Shown here: piece by piece, positions 1-8,489 of the stretch
Numbering within the stretch: the first letter of the stretch is position 1
How the letters are laid out: each line of letters starts with the position of its first letter
Assembly (NCBI GenBank): GCA_036268055.1
Contig: DATAUW010000018.1
Coordinates: 1-64,000 of the forward strand
Origin: Verrucomicrobiia bacterium
Lineage (GTDB): Bacteria; Verrucomicrobiota; Verrucomicrobiia; Limisphaerales; Pedosphaeraceae
DNA length: 64,000 nucleotides
Direction of reading: 5' to 3'
Translations under genes and position numbers: made by a program
Notes under the pieces: model-generated
The model's database searches: none
What the model was told of the DNA's origin: nothing
What the model saw: the letters and a program-made list of their open reading frames with translations, nothing else

Positions 1-243
1 TGCGCGGCAGCGCAGCCCTGCGCTAGATTGTCGGTCGTCCCTGCGAACTTGGTGGAGTGGCGGGTTCGTCCTGCGGTGCCGCGAAATATTTGTGGGTTTT
101 GTTGAGTGATTTGGGAGCTTTTGGTCTAGTCACGGCTCGCGAGTACGCTCGCCCTCCCATTAAGTTGGTGGGAGGCGTTGGTGGGGAATTATGTTGTTGA
201 ACGTAGTCGCCAGGCTTCGGGCGATCCGGTAGCTTATCGGCAA
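1..243. other. Intergenic lead-in with repeat fragment
   Basis: No convincing gene lies here. The first ~50 bases, read on the minus strand, contain a CAGGGCTGCGCTGCCGCGCA segment and a CCGACAATCTAG segment. The same words recur near 49.85-49.89 kb and in the last ~100 bases of the window, so this is one member of a dispersed palindromic repeat family. The remaining bases up to the next start codon show no clear promoter. Confidence 0.5.
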
Positions 244-1491
244 ATGAATCGCGTTTACTTGGTCCTCGCGTTTTTGCTGCTTGCATTGCTTCCGGCTTAC
301 GCCACCGATTGGCCGCAATTTCTTGGCCCGACGCGCAATGGCGTTTATCCCGGCAAAGACCTCGCCGCGACGTGGCCTACGGACGGGCCGCCGGTGGTTT
401 GGCAGAAATCCGTCGGCCAAGGTTTTAGCGGGCCCGCAGTTGCGAATCATAAACTGATTCTTTTTCATCGCGTGGAAAATCAGGAGACGGTGGATTGTCT
501 TGATGCGAAGGACGGCAAGACTCTTTGGACGTTTGCGTATCCCACCGCGTATGTGGATGACTTCGGTTTCGATGAAGGCCCGCGCGCGACGCCGAGCATC
601 GCCGATGGCCGCGTGTTCACGTACGGCGCGGAAGGCAGGCTGCATTGCCTGGACTTCGCCACCGGCAAAAAAATCTGGAGCGTGGACGCCAAAAAAGTTT
701 TCGGCGCGCCCAAGGGATTTTTTGGAATCGCCTGCTCGCCGCTGGTGGAGAGCAACGCGGTCCTGCTCAATATCGGCGGCAGCGATGGCGCGGGAATCGT
801 CGCGTTCGATCAGGCGACCGGCAAAGTGTTGTGGAAAAGTTCCGAGGAAGCCGCGAGTTACTCGTCACCGGTGGCAGCGACGGTCAACGGGCGGCGATAT
901 GTTTTCTTCTTTACCCAAAGCGGACTTGTGGCCGTGGACCCGGCCGACGGGAAAATTCAATTTCGTTACACCTGGCATCCGCCCACGCGCACGTCCGTCA
1001 GCACAGCGACGCCGCTGGTCATCGGCGATTTAATTTTTCTTTCGGCGAGCTACGGAACCGGCGCGATTCTTCTGCGCATAAAAGATAATGCCGCTGAGAA
1101 AGTCTGGTCCGGCGACGACATTCTATCGAATCATTACGCGACGAGCGTCGAGCACAATGGATTTTTATTCGGCATAGATGGGCGTGCTGACCCGGGATTT
1201 TCGCCGGAACCGAGTTTGCGCTGCGTAGAATTGAAGACTGGAAAAATCCGCTGGAAAGATTCTTCTCTCGGTCCCGCCTCGGTGACGCTCGCCGGTGATG
1301 AATTGCTCGTGCTCACGGAAAAAGGCGAATTGATTCGCACACCCGCGATACCCGATGGTTTCAAGCCTGACGCTCGCGCACAGATTTTGCCATTCCAGGT
1401 GCGCGCGTTTCCGGCGATTGCGGACGGTTATCTGTACGCGCGCAGCAAGGACAAACTGGTTTGCATTAATCTCGGCAAGGCTGGAAATTAG
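244..1491 (+). CDS. Secreted PQQ-like beta-propeller repeat protein
   Basis: 415-residue protein with a Sec signal peptide (hydrophobic residues 4-17, likely cleavage after an AYA motif near 20), so it should act in the periplasm or outside the cell. The mature N-terminus has the WPQFLGP-RNG motif typical of quinoprotein-like (PQQ_2) propellers in planctomycetes and verrucomicrobia. Blade motifs such as DGKTLWTF, TGKKIWS, TGKVLWKS and TGKIRWKD recur through the chain. In this family the blades often form a structural scaffold without bound PQQ, so enzymatic activity cannot be inferred. An upstream TTG at 178 would add 22 non-signal-like residues. The ATG at 244 places the signal peptide correctly and is preferred. 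Confidence 0.85.
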   Translation: MNRVYLVLAFLLLALLPAYATDWPQFLGPTRNGVYPGKDLAATWPTDGPPVVWQKSVGQGFSGPAVANHKLILFHRVENQETVDCLDAKDGKTLWTFAYPTAYVDDFGFDEGPRATPSIADGRVFTYGAEGRLHCLDFATGKKIWSVDAKKVFGAPKGFFGIACSPLVESNAVLLNIGGSDGAGIVAFDQATGKVLWKSSEEAASYSSPVAATVNGRRYVFFFTQSGLVAVDPADGKIQFRYTWHPPTRTSVSTATPLVIGDLIFLSASYGTGAILLRIKDNAAEKVWSGDDILSNHYATSVEHNGFLFGIDGRADPGFSPEPSLRCVELKTGKIRWKDSSLGPASVTLAGDELLVLTEKGELIRTPAIPDGFKPDARAQILPFQVRAFPAIADGYLYARSKDKLVCINLGKAGN

Positions 1492-1849
1492 AGGGTGTCT
1501 ATGAATGAGGTAGTGTTCAGCGGAGCTTGAATCCGCGATCCTGAAGTTCAAATGTTATATAGCTCCATTCCTTTTGCTGCGTTACAACCCTTGATTTGGA
1601 AAGAGGTGGCATCCTCCAACTTCCAAAAAATACCTGGCCTGTGATAAAAAATCGCGCCACCGGCCACAACCTCGTTGAGGTTGGGGAACTTTTTCATGCT
1701 GACCCAAGGTAGGCCCGAAGACGGGCCAACCTTGGGCTGCGTTCCACAACATCTTCGATGTTGTCCAAAGGGAATGAAGATCAAGCTCTGCCGAACGCTA
1801 TATCATTTATGGAAACGCTCTAATTTCCGCGTTCGCTTTTCATTGCTAG
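1492..1849. repeat. Intergenic region with two strong hairpins (repeat remnant)
   Basis: No gene is supported. Two hairpins stand out: 1703-1736 has arms CCCAAGGT and ACCTTGGG plus inner arms GGCCCG/CGGGCC, and 1746-1764 has arms ACAACATC and GATGTTGT around TTC. They sit between the convergent 3' ends of the propeller gene and the permease gene. The layout resembles the short dispersed hairpin elements that litter verrucomicrobial and planctomycete genomes; that comparison is from memory. A bidirectional terminator role is possible, but there is no T-run beside either hairpin. Confidence 0.45.
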
Positions 1850-2980
1850 TCAGGCGGCTTTGAGTAAACGCCGTTTTGCGAGCCAGTTGTTGAATTGGTC
1901 GAGCACCACGGCAAGGATGACCACCGCGCCGATGATGATCTGGCTATAGTTCTGGTTGATCTCGAGGATGACGATGCCGGTGCTGATGAGTTGAATCACC
2001 AGCGCGCCGAGGGCGGCTCCCAGCGCAGAGCCTTTCCCGCCGGACAAGCTCGCGCCGCCCACGACCGCCGCCGCAATGACATTCAACTCGTAGCCCTGGC
2101 CATCGCCGGAGGTTGCCGCGCCGTAATAGCCGATGGAAAGCATCGCCGCGATACCCGCCGTCAAACCGCCGTAAATGAACACACTCAGTTTCACGCGATT
2201 GACGGAGATGCCGCTGTACGCGCTGGCAAGCTCATTGCCGCCGATGGCATAAATGCGCCGTCCGGACGCGAGGCGCGTTAGGTAAATTGCCCCCATCACC
2301 GTGACCAATATCATGACCATGAGCGGCACGAGCGACAGGCCATCGCCGACTTCCCAGCGGATGAGGTTGCGAAACGCCTGGGGGAAACCGCCGACCGATT
2401 GGCCGTTGGTGATGACGAAGGCGATGCCGCGATAAATAGTCATCGTGCCGAGCGTGATGATGAACGGATGCACGCGCAACGCCACGATCATGCTGCCGTT
2501 GAAAAATCCGGCGAGCGTGGCCGAGCCAATGCACACGAGAATTCCCAGCGTGACTCCCAGCCACGGCGGAGCGCCGCTGGCCGACCCGTCCGGGCCAAAA
2601 TGTTGCAGCACCAGCGCGCCCAGCACGGACGCAAGCGCGTAGATGGCCGCGACCGACAAATCTATTCCGCCGGCGATGATGATGAACGTGGCACCGACGG
2701 CCATGATGGCGATGAAGCTCGTGTCCTTGGCGACTTGCGCGAGATTTTGGGCGTTGAGAAATTTATTTTTGGTGATGACGACCGGTTCCTGTTCGCCAGC
2801 GGCGTTGGTGCGGAACACGCGGACGCGTTCGCCCTGGGCGTTGGTCTCGAATTTGGGAACCTTGACGCTGCCGCCGAAAATCGTGAGCAACGCGGCGAGC
2901 ACGAGGATGACGACGATGAGGCCGCCTTCCTGAAGGCGCAAAGCGGACCGGCGCGGCACGGCGTGGGTATTTTGGGTCAT
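1850..2980 (-). CDS. Sugar-type ABC transporter permease (RbsC-like), orphan
   Basis: 376-residue polytopic inner-membrane protein of the BPD_transp_2 family (RbsC/XylH/AraH type). The family signature is clear: AIMAVGATFIIIAGGIDLSV around residues 92-111, then alternating hydrophobic segments and a glycine-rich cytoplasmic loop (VVGGASLSGGKGSALGA). About 35 polar residues (roughly 42-76, rich in E, N, R and T) separate the first membrane helix from the FLNAQNL motif; they are absent from E. coli RbsC and would form an enlarged periplasmic loop. No ATPase (RbsA) or binding-protein (RbsB) gene is adjacent: downstream is a convergent gene and upstream is about 1 kb of repeats. Partners must be elsewhere. 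The substrate cannot be told from sequence. Confidence 0.87.
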   Translation of the reverse strand: MTQNTHAVPRRSALRLQEGGLIVVILVLAALLTIFGGSVKVPKFETNAQGERVRVFRTNAAGEQEPVVITKNKFLNAQNLAQVAKDTSFIAIMAVGATFIIIAGGIDLSVAAIYALASVLGALVLQHFGPDGSASGAPPWLGVTLGILVCIGSATLAGFFNGSMIVALRVHPFIITLGTMTIYRGIAFVITNGQSVGGFPQAFRNLIRWEVGDGLSLVPLMVMILVTVMGAIYLTRLASGRRIYAIGGNELASAYSGISVNRVKLSVFIYGGLTAGIAAMLSIGYYGAATSGDGQGYELNVIAAAVVGGASLSGGKGSALGAALGALVIQLISTGIVILEINQNYSQIIIGAVVILAVVLDQFNNWLAKRRLLKAA

Positions 2981-3242
2981 GCGACGGGGGACGGTAACAA
3001 GGTTGGAGGCGGTGATTCAAGCGGCGAGCCGATACAAAAGCGGGGATGCCTATTTGTCTGATTTCCCTGATGCTTAACCGCGGAGGCGCGGAGGTCCTTG
3101 CGGACGGCCACTGGGGGAGGGATGGGGAGATTCTGCGGAGTTTGGATTGGTAATAGGAAATACGAGCTTTTATTCGTTTGGTGCTGGCGTACGGGCTTGC
3201 CTCGCTGCGCTCGGAATAGTGGGTTTGATGTGGGTGCGGATT

Positions 3243-3273
3243 CCCCCGGCTGAAGCCGGGGGTTAATGAGAAG
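3243..3273 (-). repeat. CTTCTCATTAACCC hairpin element, copy 1
   Basis: Perfect GC stem CCCCCGGC/GCCGGGGG with a four-base loop, followed by GTTAATGAGAAG. On the minus strand this reads CTTCTCATTAACCCCC then the stem, the same layout as copies at 50.0, 51.1, 60.1 and 61.6 kb. The flank is conserved while stem bases vary in a compensatory way, as expected of a REP-like element. Confidence 0.7.
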
Positions 3274-3505
3274 CGGTGGGGTTTTTGGGTGTTGATTTAA
3301 AAAATTTGGAGTGCTGGCGAGTCGTATTTGGCTTGAGGTCGAAATTAACTGGGAGGGTCCTTGCGGACGGCCACTAGGGGGAGGGATGGGGAGATTCTGC
3401 GGAGTTTGGATTGGTAATAGGAAATACGAGCTTTTTTCGTTTAGTGCTGGCGTACGGGCTTGCCTCGCTGCGCTCGGGATAGTGGATTTGATGTGGGTGC
3501 GGATT

Positions 3506-3536
3506 CCCCCGGCTGAAGCCGGGGGTTAATGAGAAG
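3506..3536 (-). repeat. CTTCTCATTAACCC hairpin element, copy 2
   Basis: Identical in stem and flank to the copy at 3243. It was duplicated as part of the 263-bp tandem unit rather than by independent insertion. Confidence 0.7.
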
Positions 3537-3771
3537 CGGTGGGGTTTTTGGGTGTTGATTTAAAAAATTTGGGAGCAATGGCGAACCGTGTTTGTCTGGC
3601 ATGAACTCAAATTAATGGGTCCTTACGGACGGCTATTGGGAGAAGGGATTTTTTTAGAGCAAAAAGAGAATGAGAGAGTGCGCCTCTCTTTAGGCGTCAT
3701 TTATCGGGAAATGTAAAAGAGGGAGGCGATGATTCATAAGATACTAACTATCAGTACTTTGTGCATTTCAA

Positions 3772-3800
3772 CCTCCGCGTCTCCGCGGCTCCGCGGTTAA
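3772..3800. repeat. 8-bp periodic CTCCGCGG-type repeat ending in GGTTAA
   Basis: A run of CTCCGCGK units with 8-base periodicity ends in CGGTTAA. The same kind of array occurs at 26495-26514, 60266-60293, 61388-61423 and 61715-61750, and in inverse form at 3073-3097 and 61221-61255. Confidence 0.65.
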
Positions 3801-3943
3801 AAACGGCTCAGCGGAAATTATTTTGAAAAAATTATTTTGCAATTTCGGTCGTGGTGGTTAAAAATTTAGTTGACGTTAATCAAGTAACGCTTGGGCGACC
3901 TAATTCCTCACGACCAAGTAAACGTGGTTTCAATCGTGACGGA

Positions 3944-4672
3944 ATGAATGTACCAATTTTCCTCGCCGCATTGAGCGGCGACAAGTCCAACACACCTGAG
4001 TTGCTCTACGTGTGGCAGCAAGCCACACCTGAGGCAAAGATCATCATCTTTTGCCTCTTCGTCTTTTCCATCATGGCGTGGTTCGTGATGTTCACCAAGG
4101 CGATCCAGATGCGCCGCGCGGCCAAGCTCAACCAATTTTTCGGCGCGGAATTCAAGAGCCAGAAAAATGTGCTCGGCATGTTCGACCGGCGTTTGCAGGT
4201 CGAGGGTTGCCCGCTGTTCATGGTTTATCAGGCGGGCAGCGTGGAATTGGACACGCGCTTAAAAAATCCTGAAGGCGGACGCAAACAATACGTCTCACTT
4301 AAAGGCATCGAACACGTGAAACGCTCGCTCGAAAATACCGTGGCGCAGGAATCGCTCAAGCTGGAGTCCGGTTTGATCCTGCTGGCGATTGCGGTCAGTG
4401 GCGCGCCGTTCCTCGGTTTGCTGGGAACGGTCTGGGGCGTGATGAGCACGTTCGGGCACATCGCGCAGCAGGGCAACGCGAGCCTGGCGGTCATGGCGCC
4501 GGGCGTGGCGGCGGCGTTGATCACGACCGTGGCGGGGTTGCTCGTGGCGATTCCCTCGATGTTCGGCTACAACTGGCTGGTTCACAATTTGCGAGTGATG
4601 ACCGTGCAACTGGACAATTTCGCGCAGGAATTGATTTCGAAGATCGAGACGGAATATCTCGAGGACAACTGA
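3944..4672 (+). CDS. tolQ: TolQ/ExbB-type proton channel subunit
   Basis: 242-residue MotA/TolQ/ExbB family protein. With its TolR partner it forms the inner-membrane proton channel that energises the Tol-Pal envelope system. Three membrane helices are visible: AKIIIFCLFVFSIMAWFVMF near residues 27-46, SGLILLAIAVSGAPFLGLLG past the middle, and VAAALITTVAGLLVAIPS near the C-terminus. The family hallmark GTVWGVM follows the second helix. A GTG at 3851 would add 31 polar residues; the ATG at 3944 gives the usual family length (~230) and is chosen. Its stop overlaps the tolR start by one base, implying translational coupling. The order tolQ-tolR-TonB/TolA-like-tolB-pal supports Tol rather than Exb. 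Confidence 0.92.
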   Translation: MNVPIFLAALSGDKSNTPELLYVWQQATPEAKIIIFCLFVFSIMAWFVMFTKAIQMRRAAKLNQFFGAEFKSQKNVLGMFDRRLQVEGCPLFMVYQAGSVELDTRLKNPEGGRKQYVSLKGIEHVKRSLENTVAQESLKLESGLILLAIAVSGAPFLGLLGTVWGVMSTFGHIAQQGNASLAVMAPGVAAALITTVAGLLVAIPSMFGYNWLVHNLRVMTVQLDNFAQELISKIETEYLEDN

Positions 4673-5091
4673 TGCGCCGCTTTTCCCAACGGAATTCGCT
4701 GGTGACGCTGAGTGATATTAATATCACTCCGCTGCTGGATTTGGCATTCGTATTGCTGATTATTTTCGTCATCACGACGCCGTTGCTGGAGAAAGGGCTG
4801 GATCTGCAACTGCCCGCGGGGGTGGGCAGGCAGGACAAGACGCTCCAGAAAAAAGATATTCACGTCGTCGAGGTGAGTTTGGCGGGTTATTACGTTCTCG
4901 ATCATAAGGCGATGAAGCTCGACCAGATCAGCCGCGTGCTGGAAGACGAATTTCGGGCGAACCCGAACATGCTGGTATTCATCCGTGCGGATGAAAACGG
5001 GAAATATAAATTGGTGGCGGATATTTTGGATCGGTGTGAGCGGATTGGGATCACGCGGCTTTCCCTGCGCGGAGATGCGCGGGAAAAATAA
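4672..5091 (+). CDS. tolR: TolR/ExbD biopolymer transport protein
   Basis: 139-residue partner of TolQ. It has a short cytoplasmic N-terminus (SLVTLSDINITPLLD), one membrane helix (LAFVLLIIFVITTPLL, about residues 24-39) and a periplasmic domain that in this family forms a peptidoglycan-binding homodimer. The aspartate of the ITPLLDLAF motif at the start of the helix corresponds to the conserved proton-conducting Asp of TolR/ExbD. The start overlaps the tolQ stop (TGATG), and the stop directly abuts the next start codon, so all three are probably one translational unit. Confidence 0.92.
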   Translation: MRRFSQRNSLVTLSDINITPLLDLAFVLLIIFVITTPLLEKGLDLQLPAGVGRQDKTLQKKDIHVVEVSLAGYYVLDHKAMKLDQISRVLEDEFRANPNMLVFIRADENGKYKLVADILDRCERIGITRLSLRGDAREK

Positions 5092-6036
5092 ATGAATCGG
5101 CTGGAAAAAAAATGCATTATGGCCAGCACGGCGTTTCACGGGACGCTGATCGGCATTTTATTGTTCGGTTCGGCGTTGATGCCGAGCCCGGACGACAAGG
5201 CTTTCAAACCGTTGACGGTTTATTCCGCCGCCGCGGTTTCCGATGCGCTTTCCAGCGGTGGAAATCCCGAGGCACGCGTGGCTCCGAATCCACCCGCGCC
5301 GGTCGCGCCGCCGCAGGAGCAAACTCCACCGACGCCGAAGCCGCTAGTCCAGCCGCCCGCGCCCAAACCGGTGGAGCAAATCGAGCCGCCCAAACCGCGG
5401 CGGGAAATTCCCAAGCCGCAGGAAGAGCGAGTCGAAATTCCGAAGGTTGAAAAAATCACCAAGGCGGAGAGGTTGAAGGCCGAGAAAATCAAGCTCGATC
5501 CCAAGCCGGAAAAGGCAGCGCCGGTCGAACCGCACAAAATTGTTTTGAGCAAAAATAATTTGAAACAGGCCGTGCGCAAAACGGACGACCGCGAACGCGT
5601 CGCGCGCGAAGCGGCGGAAAACGCGGCGATCGCGGCGCGCCGCAATGCGGCCAAGGAATTTACCTCGGCCTATCGCAGCCTTAGCAAAACTCTTTCGTCG
5701 AGCACGGTCGTGGAAGCGCCGGGCAACGGGGCGCCGGGCGAACTGTCCGTCAATTATCGCGACCTCATCGCCAGCAAATATTATAATGCCTGGACCGCGC
5801 CGACCGACCTGGACGATTCCACGCCCGTCGTCACCGCGTCCGTCACGATTGACCGCGATGGCAATGTGAAAAGCGCGCGCATCGTCACGCCTTCGGGAAA
5901 TCGCTCGATGGACCGTTCCATTTTAAACGTGTTGAGCGCGGTGACATTTTTTGAACCATTCTCTGCGTCCATGAAAGAGCAGGAGATGACCGTCAGCATT
6001 AAATTTAATCTATTGGCCAAACGAGGAACTGGATGA
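5092..6036 (+). CDS. TonB/TolA-like energy transducer
   Basis: 314 residues. One N-terminal membrane anchor (about 14-30) is followed by a long proline- and lysine/glutamate-rich spacer (about 60-150, repeated PKP, PPK and EK motifs) that could span the periplasm, a charged helical stretch (about 165-195) and a C-terminal TonB/TolA-type domain (about 215-314; YYNAWTAPTD then VTASVTIDRDGNVKSARIVTPSGN). The position between tolR and tolB is that of TolA, and the predicted job is to carry force from TolQR to Pal/TolB. The C-terminal domain reads more like the TonB family than enterobacterial TolA, which is common outside Proteobacteria. The stop overlaps the tolB start in ATGA. Confidence 0.88.
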   Translation: MNRLEKKCIMASTAFHGTLIGILLFGSALMPSPDDKAFKPLTVYSAAAVSDALSSGGNPEARVAPNPPAPVAPPQEQTPPTPKPLVQPPAPKPVEQIEPPKPRREIPKPQEERVEIPKVEKITKAERLKAEKIKLDPKPEKAAPVEPHKIVLSKNNLKQAVRKTDDRERVAREAAENAAIAARRNAAKEFTSAYRSLSKTLSSSTVVEAPGNGAPGELSVNYRDLIASKYYNAWTAPTDLDDSTPVVTASVTIDRDGNVKSARIVTPSGNRSMDRSILNVLSAVTFFEPFSASMKEQEMTVSIKFNLLAKRGTG

Positions 6037-7214
6037 ACAAATTATTCGGAAAGAAAATTTCAATCGCGTTGCTCGCGATTGCGCTCGGATTCGCGCGATT
6101 GTGGGCGGAAGACATCATTGTTCAAAAGGAAAATGATTTTGCCGGGTTGACGCCGCCGGTTCCGATCGCGGTCATGGGTTTTACCGGCGCGGTCGCGAAA
6201 GCCTTGAACTTCGATTTGACGGTGATGGGTTTCAAGGAAGTGCCAGCGGAATCTGCCCAATACGTTTTGTCCGGCAACAACAACGGCCAGGTGCAGGGAC
6301 AATTAAGCTCGGGGAAAAATGTTTTGCTCTCAAAAATTTACAGCGGCGGTAGCGAACGCGTGCAGGCGCATCGGCTCGCGGATGACGTCGTGTTGAAACT
6401 GACCGGCGTGAATGGAATCGCGAGCACCAAGATTGCATTCAAGGGAACGTCCGTCCGAGGCGAGGGGGAAATTTATATTTCAGACTTCGACGGTTACAAT
6501 CGCCAGGCGATCACGCAGGACAATGTCATTGTCGCCGCGCCGTGCTGGGTTCCGGGACATTTCGCGCTTTATTACACGTCGTATAAAATGGGTTCGCCGG
6601 ATATTTTTTATCAAAATCTTTCGACCGCCGAGCGCCGCAACTTCGCGCATTACGGCGGCATGAACAGCAGCGCCGCCGTCTCGCCGGACGGACGCCGCGT
6701 GGCGATGGTTCTGAGCAAGAGTGGCAGCCCGGATATTTTTGTGTGCGATGCCGACGGCAGCGGTTTGAAACAACTGAGCACCACGCGCGAGGCGTCTTCG
6801 CCGTGCTGGTCGCCGGATGGACGATGGATTTGTTTCGCGGCGCGGGTCGCGGGACGCCGTGCGCTTTACAAAGTGCCAGCGAATGGTGGACAGATGGAAC
6901 GCATCCCAACCAGTGGCATTTCCAATCCCTCGGAACCGGATTGGTCGCCTGACGGGAAGTGGATCGCGTTCACGGCGCAGATGGGCAGCTTCAGTATTTG
7001 CGTGGTGCCGTCGTCCGGCGGATCGGCCACGCCGCTGGTCGAGGGAGAAGACCCGAGTTGGTCGCCGAATTCGCGGACATTGGTATTTGTGAGGCGCGGG
7101 AGTGGTGGAAATCGCCAGTTGTCTTTGCTTGACGTGCCTACAAAACAAGTCAAGGATGCTGCCCGGGTTTCGGGAAGCAATTCAAGTAACTCACAACCCA
7201 GTTGGGCAAGATAA
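6033..7214 (+). CDS. tolB: TolB periplasmic beta-propeller protein
   Basis: 393-residue periplasmic component of the Tol-Pal system. It has a signal peptide (about 1-25, ending LWAED), an N-terminal alpha/beta domain and a C-terminal WD40-like (PD40) propeller. Blade motifs are easily seen: SPDGRRVAM, CWSPDGRWICF, DWSPDGKWIAF and SWSPNSRTLVF. TolB binds Pal, encoded next, and helps outer-membrane constriction at division. Start coupled to the preceding gene by a four-base ATGA overlap. Confidence 0.92.
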   Translation: MNKLFGKKISIALLAIALGFARLWAEDIIVQKENDFAGLTPPVPIAVMGFTGAVAKALNFDLTVMGFKEVPAESAQYVLSGNNNGQVQGQLSSGKNVLLSKIYSGGSERVQAHRLADDVVLKLTGVNGIASTKIAFKGTSVRGEGEIYISDFDGYNRQAITQDNVIVAAPCWVPGHFALYYTSYKMGSPDIFYQNLSTAERRNFAHYGGMNSSAAVSPDGRRVAMVLSKSGSPDIFVCDADGSGLKQLSTTREASSPCWSPDGRWICFAARVAGRRALYKVPANGGQMERIPTSGISNPSEPDWSPDGKWIAFTAQMGSFSICVVPSSGGSATPLVEGEDPSWSPNSRTLVFVRRGSGGNRQLSLLDVPTKQVKDAARVSGSNSSNSQPSWAR

Positions 7215-7232
7215 ACTTCCCACGGAATAACA

Positions 7233-7838
7233 ATGCACATGAAACTCACGAAGATAACTCATTTATTGGTGTTGGGGACTGCCCTGACAATCACCGCAGT
7301 TGGCTGCAAAACCCATCCGTTAAACCCGACGCCGCTTCAGGGTTCGCGCCAGCATATCGGTGATGCCTCTGGTCCTGGCAACGGCATGCCCATCGGGCAG
7401 AGCGACATTAACGCCAATCCCATCAGCACGACGAATGGCATTCCTCCGAACGAAAATGACAAACATAAAGATTGGGTGGAAGACCCGGGCGCGCTCAAGG
7501 CGCAGACGATTTATTTTGATTTCGACAAGTCATCCATCAAAACCGGCGAACAATCCAAACTGGATGACGTGGCCAATTATCTCAAGAGCAACCCCGCCGC
7601 CGCCGTGAAGGTGGAAGGAAATTGCGACGAACGCGGCACGGAAGAATATAACCGCTCGCTCGGCGAACGCCGCGCCCTCGCCGCCCGCGAATACCTCGTG
7701 AACCTGGGCATCGAAGCCTCGCGCGTGGACACCATCAGCTTCGGCGAAGACAAGCCCGTGGACCCTTCCCACAACGAAGCCGCCTGGTCCAAAAACCGCC
7801 GCGACGACTTCGTGGTGCTCACACCGCCGAAGATGTAA
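7233..7838 (+). CDS. pal: Pal, peptidoglycan-associated OmpA-family lipoprotein
   Basis: 201 residues. Lipoprotein signal peptide with lipobox TAVGC, making Cys25 the predicted lipidation site, then a linker of about 60 residues and an OmpA-like domain (about 90-200). The motif GNCDERGTEEYNRSLGERRA is diagnostic of Pal and includes the Asp and Arg that bind diaminopimelate in peptidoglycan. It anchors the outer membrane to the cell wall. Starts at 7233 or 7239 are both possible (MHM). Last gene of the five-gene tol operon, closed by a hairpin terminator. Confidence 0.93.
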   Translation: MHMKLTKITHLLVLGTALTITAVGCKTHPLNPTPLQGSRQHIGDASGPGNGMPIGQSDINANPISTTNGIPPNENDKHKDWVEDPGALKAQTIYFDFDKSSIKTGEQSKLDDVANYLKSNPAAAVKVEGNCDERGTEEYNRSLGERRALAAREYLVNLGIEASRVDTISFGEDKPVDPSHNEAAWSKNRRDDFVVLTPPKM

Positions 7839-7860
7839 TCGCGAAAAATTCTGAGTTTCG

Positions 7861-7895
7861 AAAAGGTGCGCTGGCATTCGGCGCGCCTTTTTTAT
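7861..7895 (+). terminator. Rho-independent terminator after pal
   Basis: Arms AAAGGTGCGC and GCGCGCCTTT around a nine-base loop, followed by a T-run. It lies about 25 bases after the pal stop and ends the tol operon. Confidence 0.8.
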
Positions 7896-8187
7896 TTACG
7901 ATGGACGATTTACGATTGACGCGCGATGGGCGCACCCATCGCGAAGAAATCTCCGTGGAACCAACACATCTCAGATAAATTTTTTTTAAGCTTCAAACTC
8001 CGTTGCCGTCAAACTATTGCATCACGCGAATTTGCGAATGAAAATAAACCCCATTATCGGATTGACGACCTCTTTTTAGGCCCGCCAAAAGCTCAAAACC
8101 ACCTAAATCCCCGATCACAAATCGTAAATAAAGAGTCTTTACTATCGTTCCGCGATGGCTTAACTTATTTATAACTTAGGAAAGTCT
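7896..8187. other. Intergenic region before tatA with a perfect hairpin
   Basis: A perfect 9-bp stem CGCGATGGG/CCCATCGCG around CGCA sits at 7922-7943. It follows a short run of reiterated ACGAT words (7899-7918). An open frame over 7926-8174 begins inside this hairpin, has no family resemblance and is not called. An AGGAAAG ribosome-binding site precedes tatA. No clear promoter could be assigned. Confidence 0.4.
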
Positions 8188-8469
8188 ATGAATGCAATTT
8201 TAGGTCTGTTCAATCTCGGTGGCGGCGAAATCATTTTGATTCTCGCGGTCGTTCTCCTGCTTTTCGGCGCGAAGAAATTGCCGGAATTGGCCAAGGGTCT
8301 CGGCCAGGGCATCAAGGAATTCAAGAAAGCCACGCGCGATGTGAGCGACGAAATGCACAACGCCATGCGCGAGACTCCCGAGCCTCCACCCCAGCGCAAG
8401 CTTCCCCCTGCGGTCATCGCTCACGAGCCTGAGCCCACCGTGACGCCGACGCCTAGCCAGAAGGCTTGA
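8188..8469 (+). CDS. tatA: TatA/E twin-arginine translocase subunit
   Basis: 93 residues. A short N-terminal membrane helix (about 12-29, [16 protein letters not shown]) leads into the hallmark hinge [23 protein letters not shown] and an amphipathic helix, then a proline-rich polar tail. TatA oligomerises to form the conduit through which folded proteins cross the inner membrane. A good Shine-Dalgarno (AGGAAAG) sits just upstream. tatC follows after 20 bases; no separate tatB-like gene is visible, so a minimal TatAC system is possible. At least one protein in this window (25464-24025) carries a twin-arginine signal. Confidence 0.93.
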   Translation: MNAILGLFNLGGGEIILILAVVLLLFGAKKLPELAKGLGQGIKEFKKATRDVSDEMHNAMRETPEPPPQRKLPPAVIAHEPEPTVTPTPSQKA

Positions 8470-8489
8470 TCCTGCAGTAACATTGCGTC

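Larger units (their letters stand above)
3093..3649. repeat. Tandem repeat, ~263 bp period, about 2.1 copies
   Basis: Two long units start at about 3093 and 3356 and a third, truncated unit at about 3618. Each opens with GGTCCTT(G/A)CGGACGGC. Units one and two then share a nearly identical stretch (GGAGGGATGGGGAGATTC, GGAAATACGAGC and onward) through a CCCCCGGCTGAAGCCGGGGG hairpin and GTTGATTTAAAAAATTT. Divergence is concentrated in the last ~50 bases of each unit. A frame open across 3311-3529 lies wholly within the repeat and is not regarded as a gene. The array fills the gap between the divergently transcribed permease and tolQ genes. Confidence 0.8.

Noticed and set aside
1548-1784. 78-residue minus-strand open frame
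   Set aside because: Spans the two hairpins at 1703-1764; it looks like a translation of a repeat element rather than a gene.
2399-3061. 220-residue open frame antisense to the permease
   Set aside because: Highly charged repetitive composition, shadow of the membrane-protein frame.
3311-3529. 72-residue open frame
   Set aside because: It lies wholly inside the 263-bp tandem repeat and crosses a perfect hairpin; most likely non-coding.
3093-3649. Possible CRISPR-like array
   Set aside because: Units are ~263 bases and nearly identical throughout; no short repeats with unique spacers and no cas genes.
7926-8174. 82-residue open frame before tatA
   Set aside because: Starts within a perfect hairpin, no ribosome site, no protein-like pattern.
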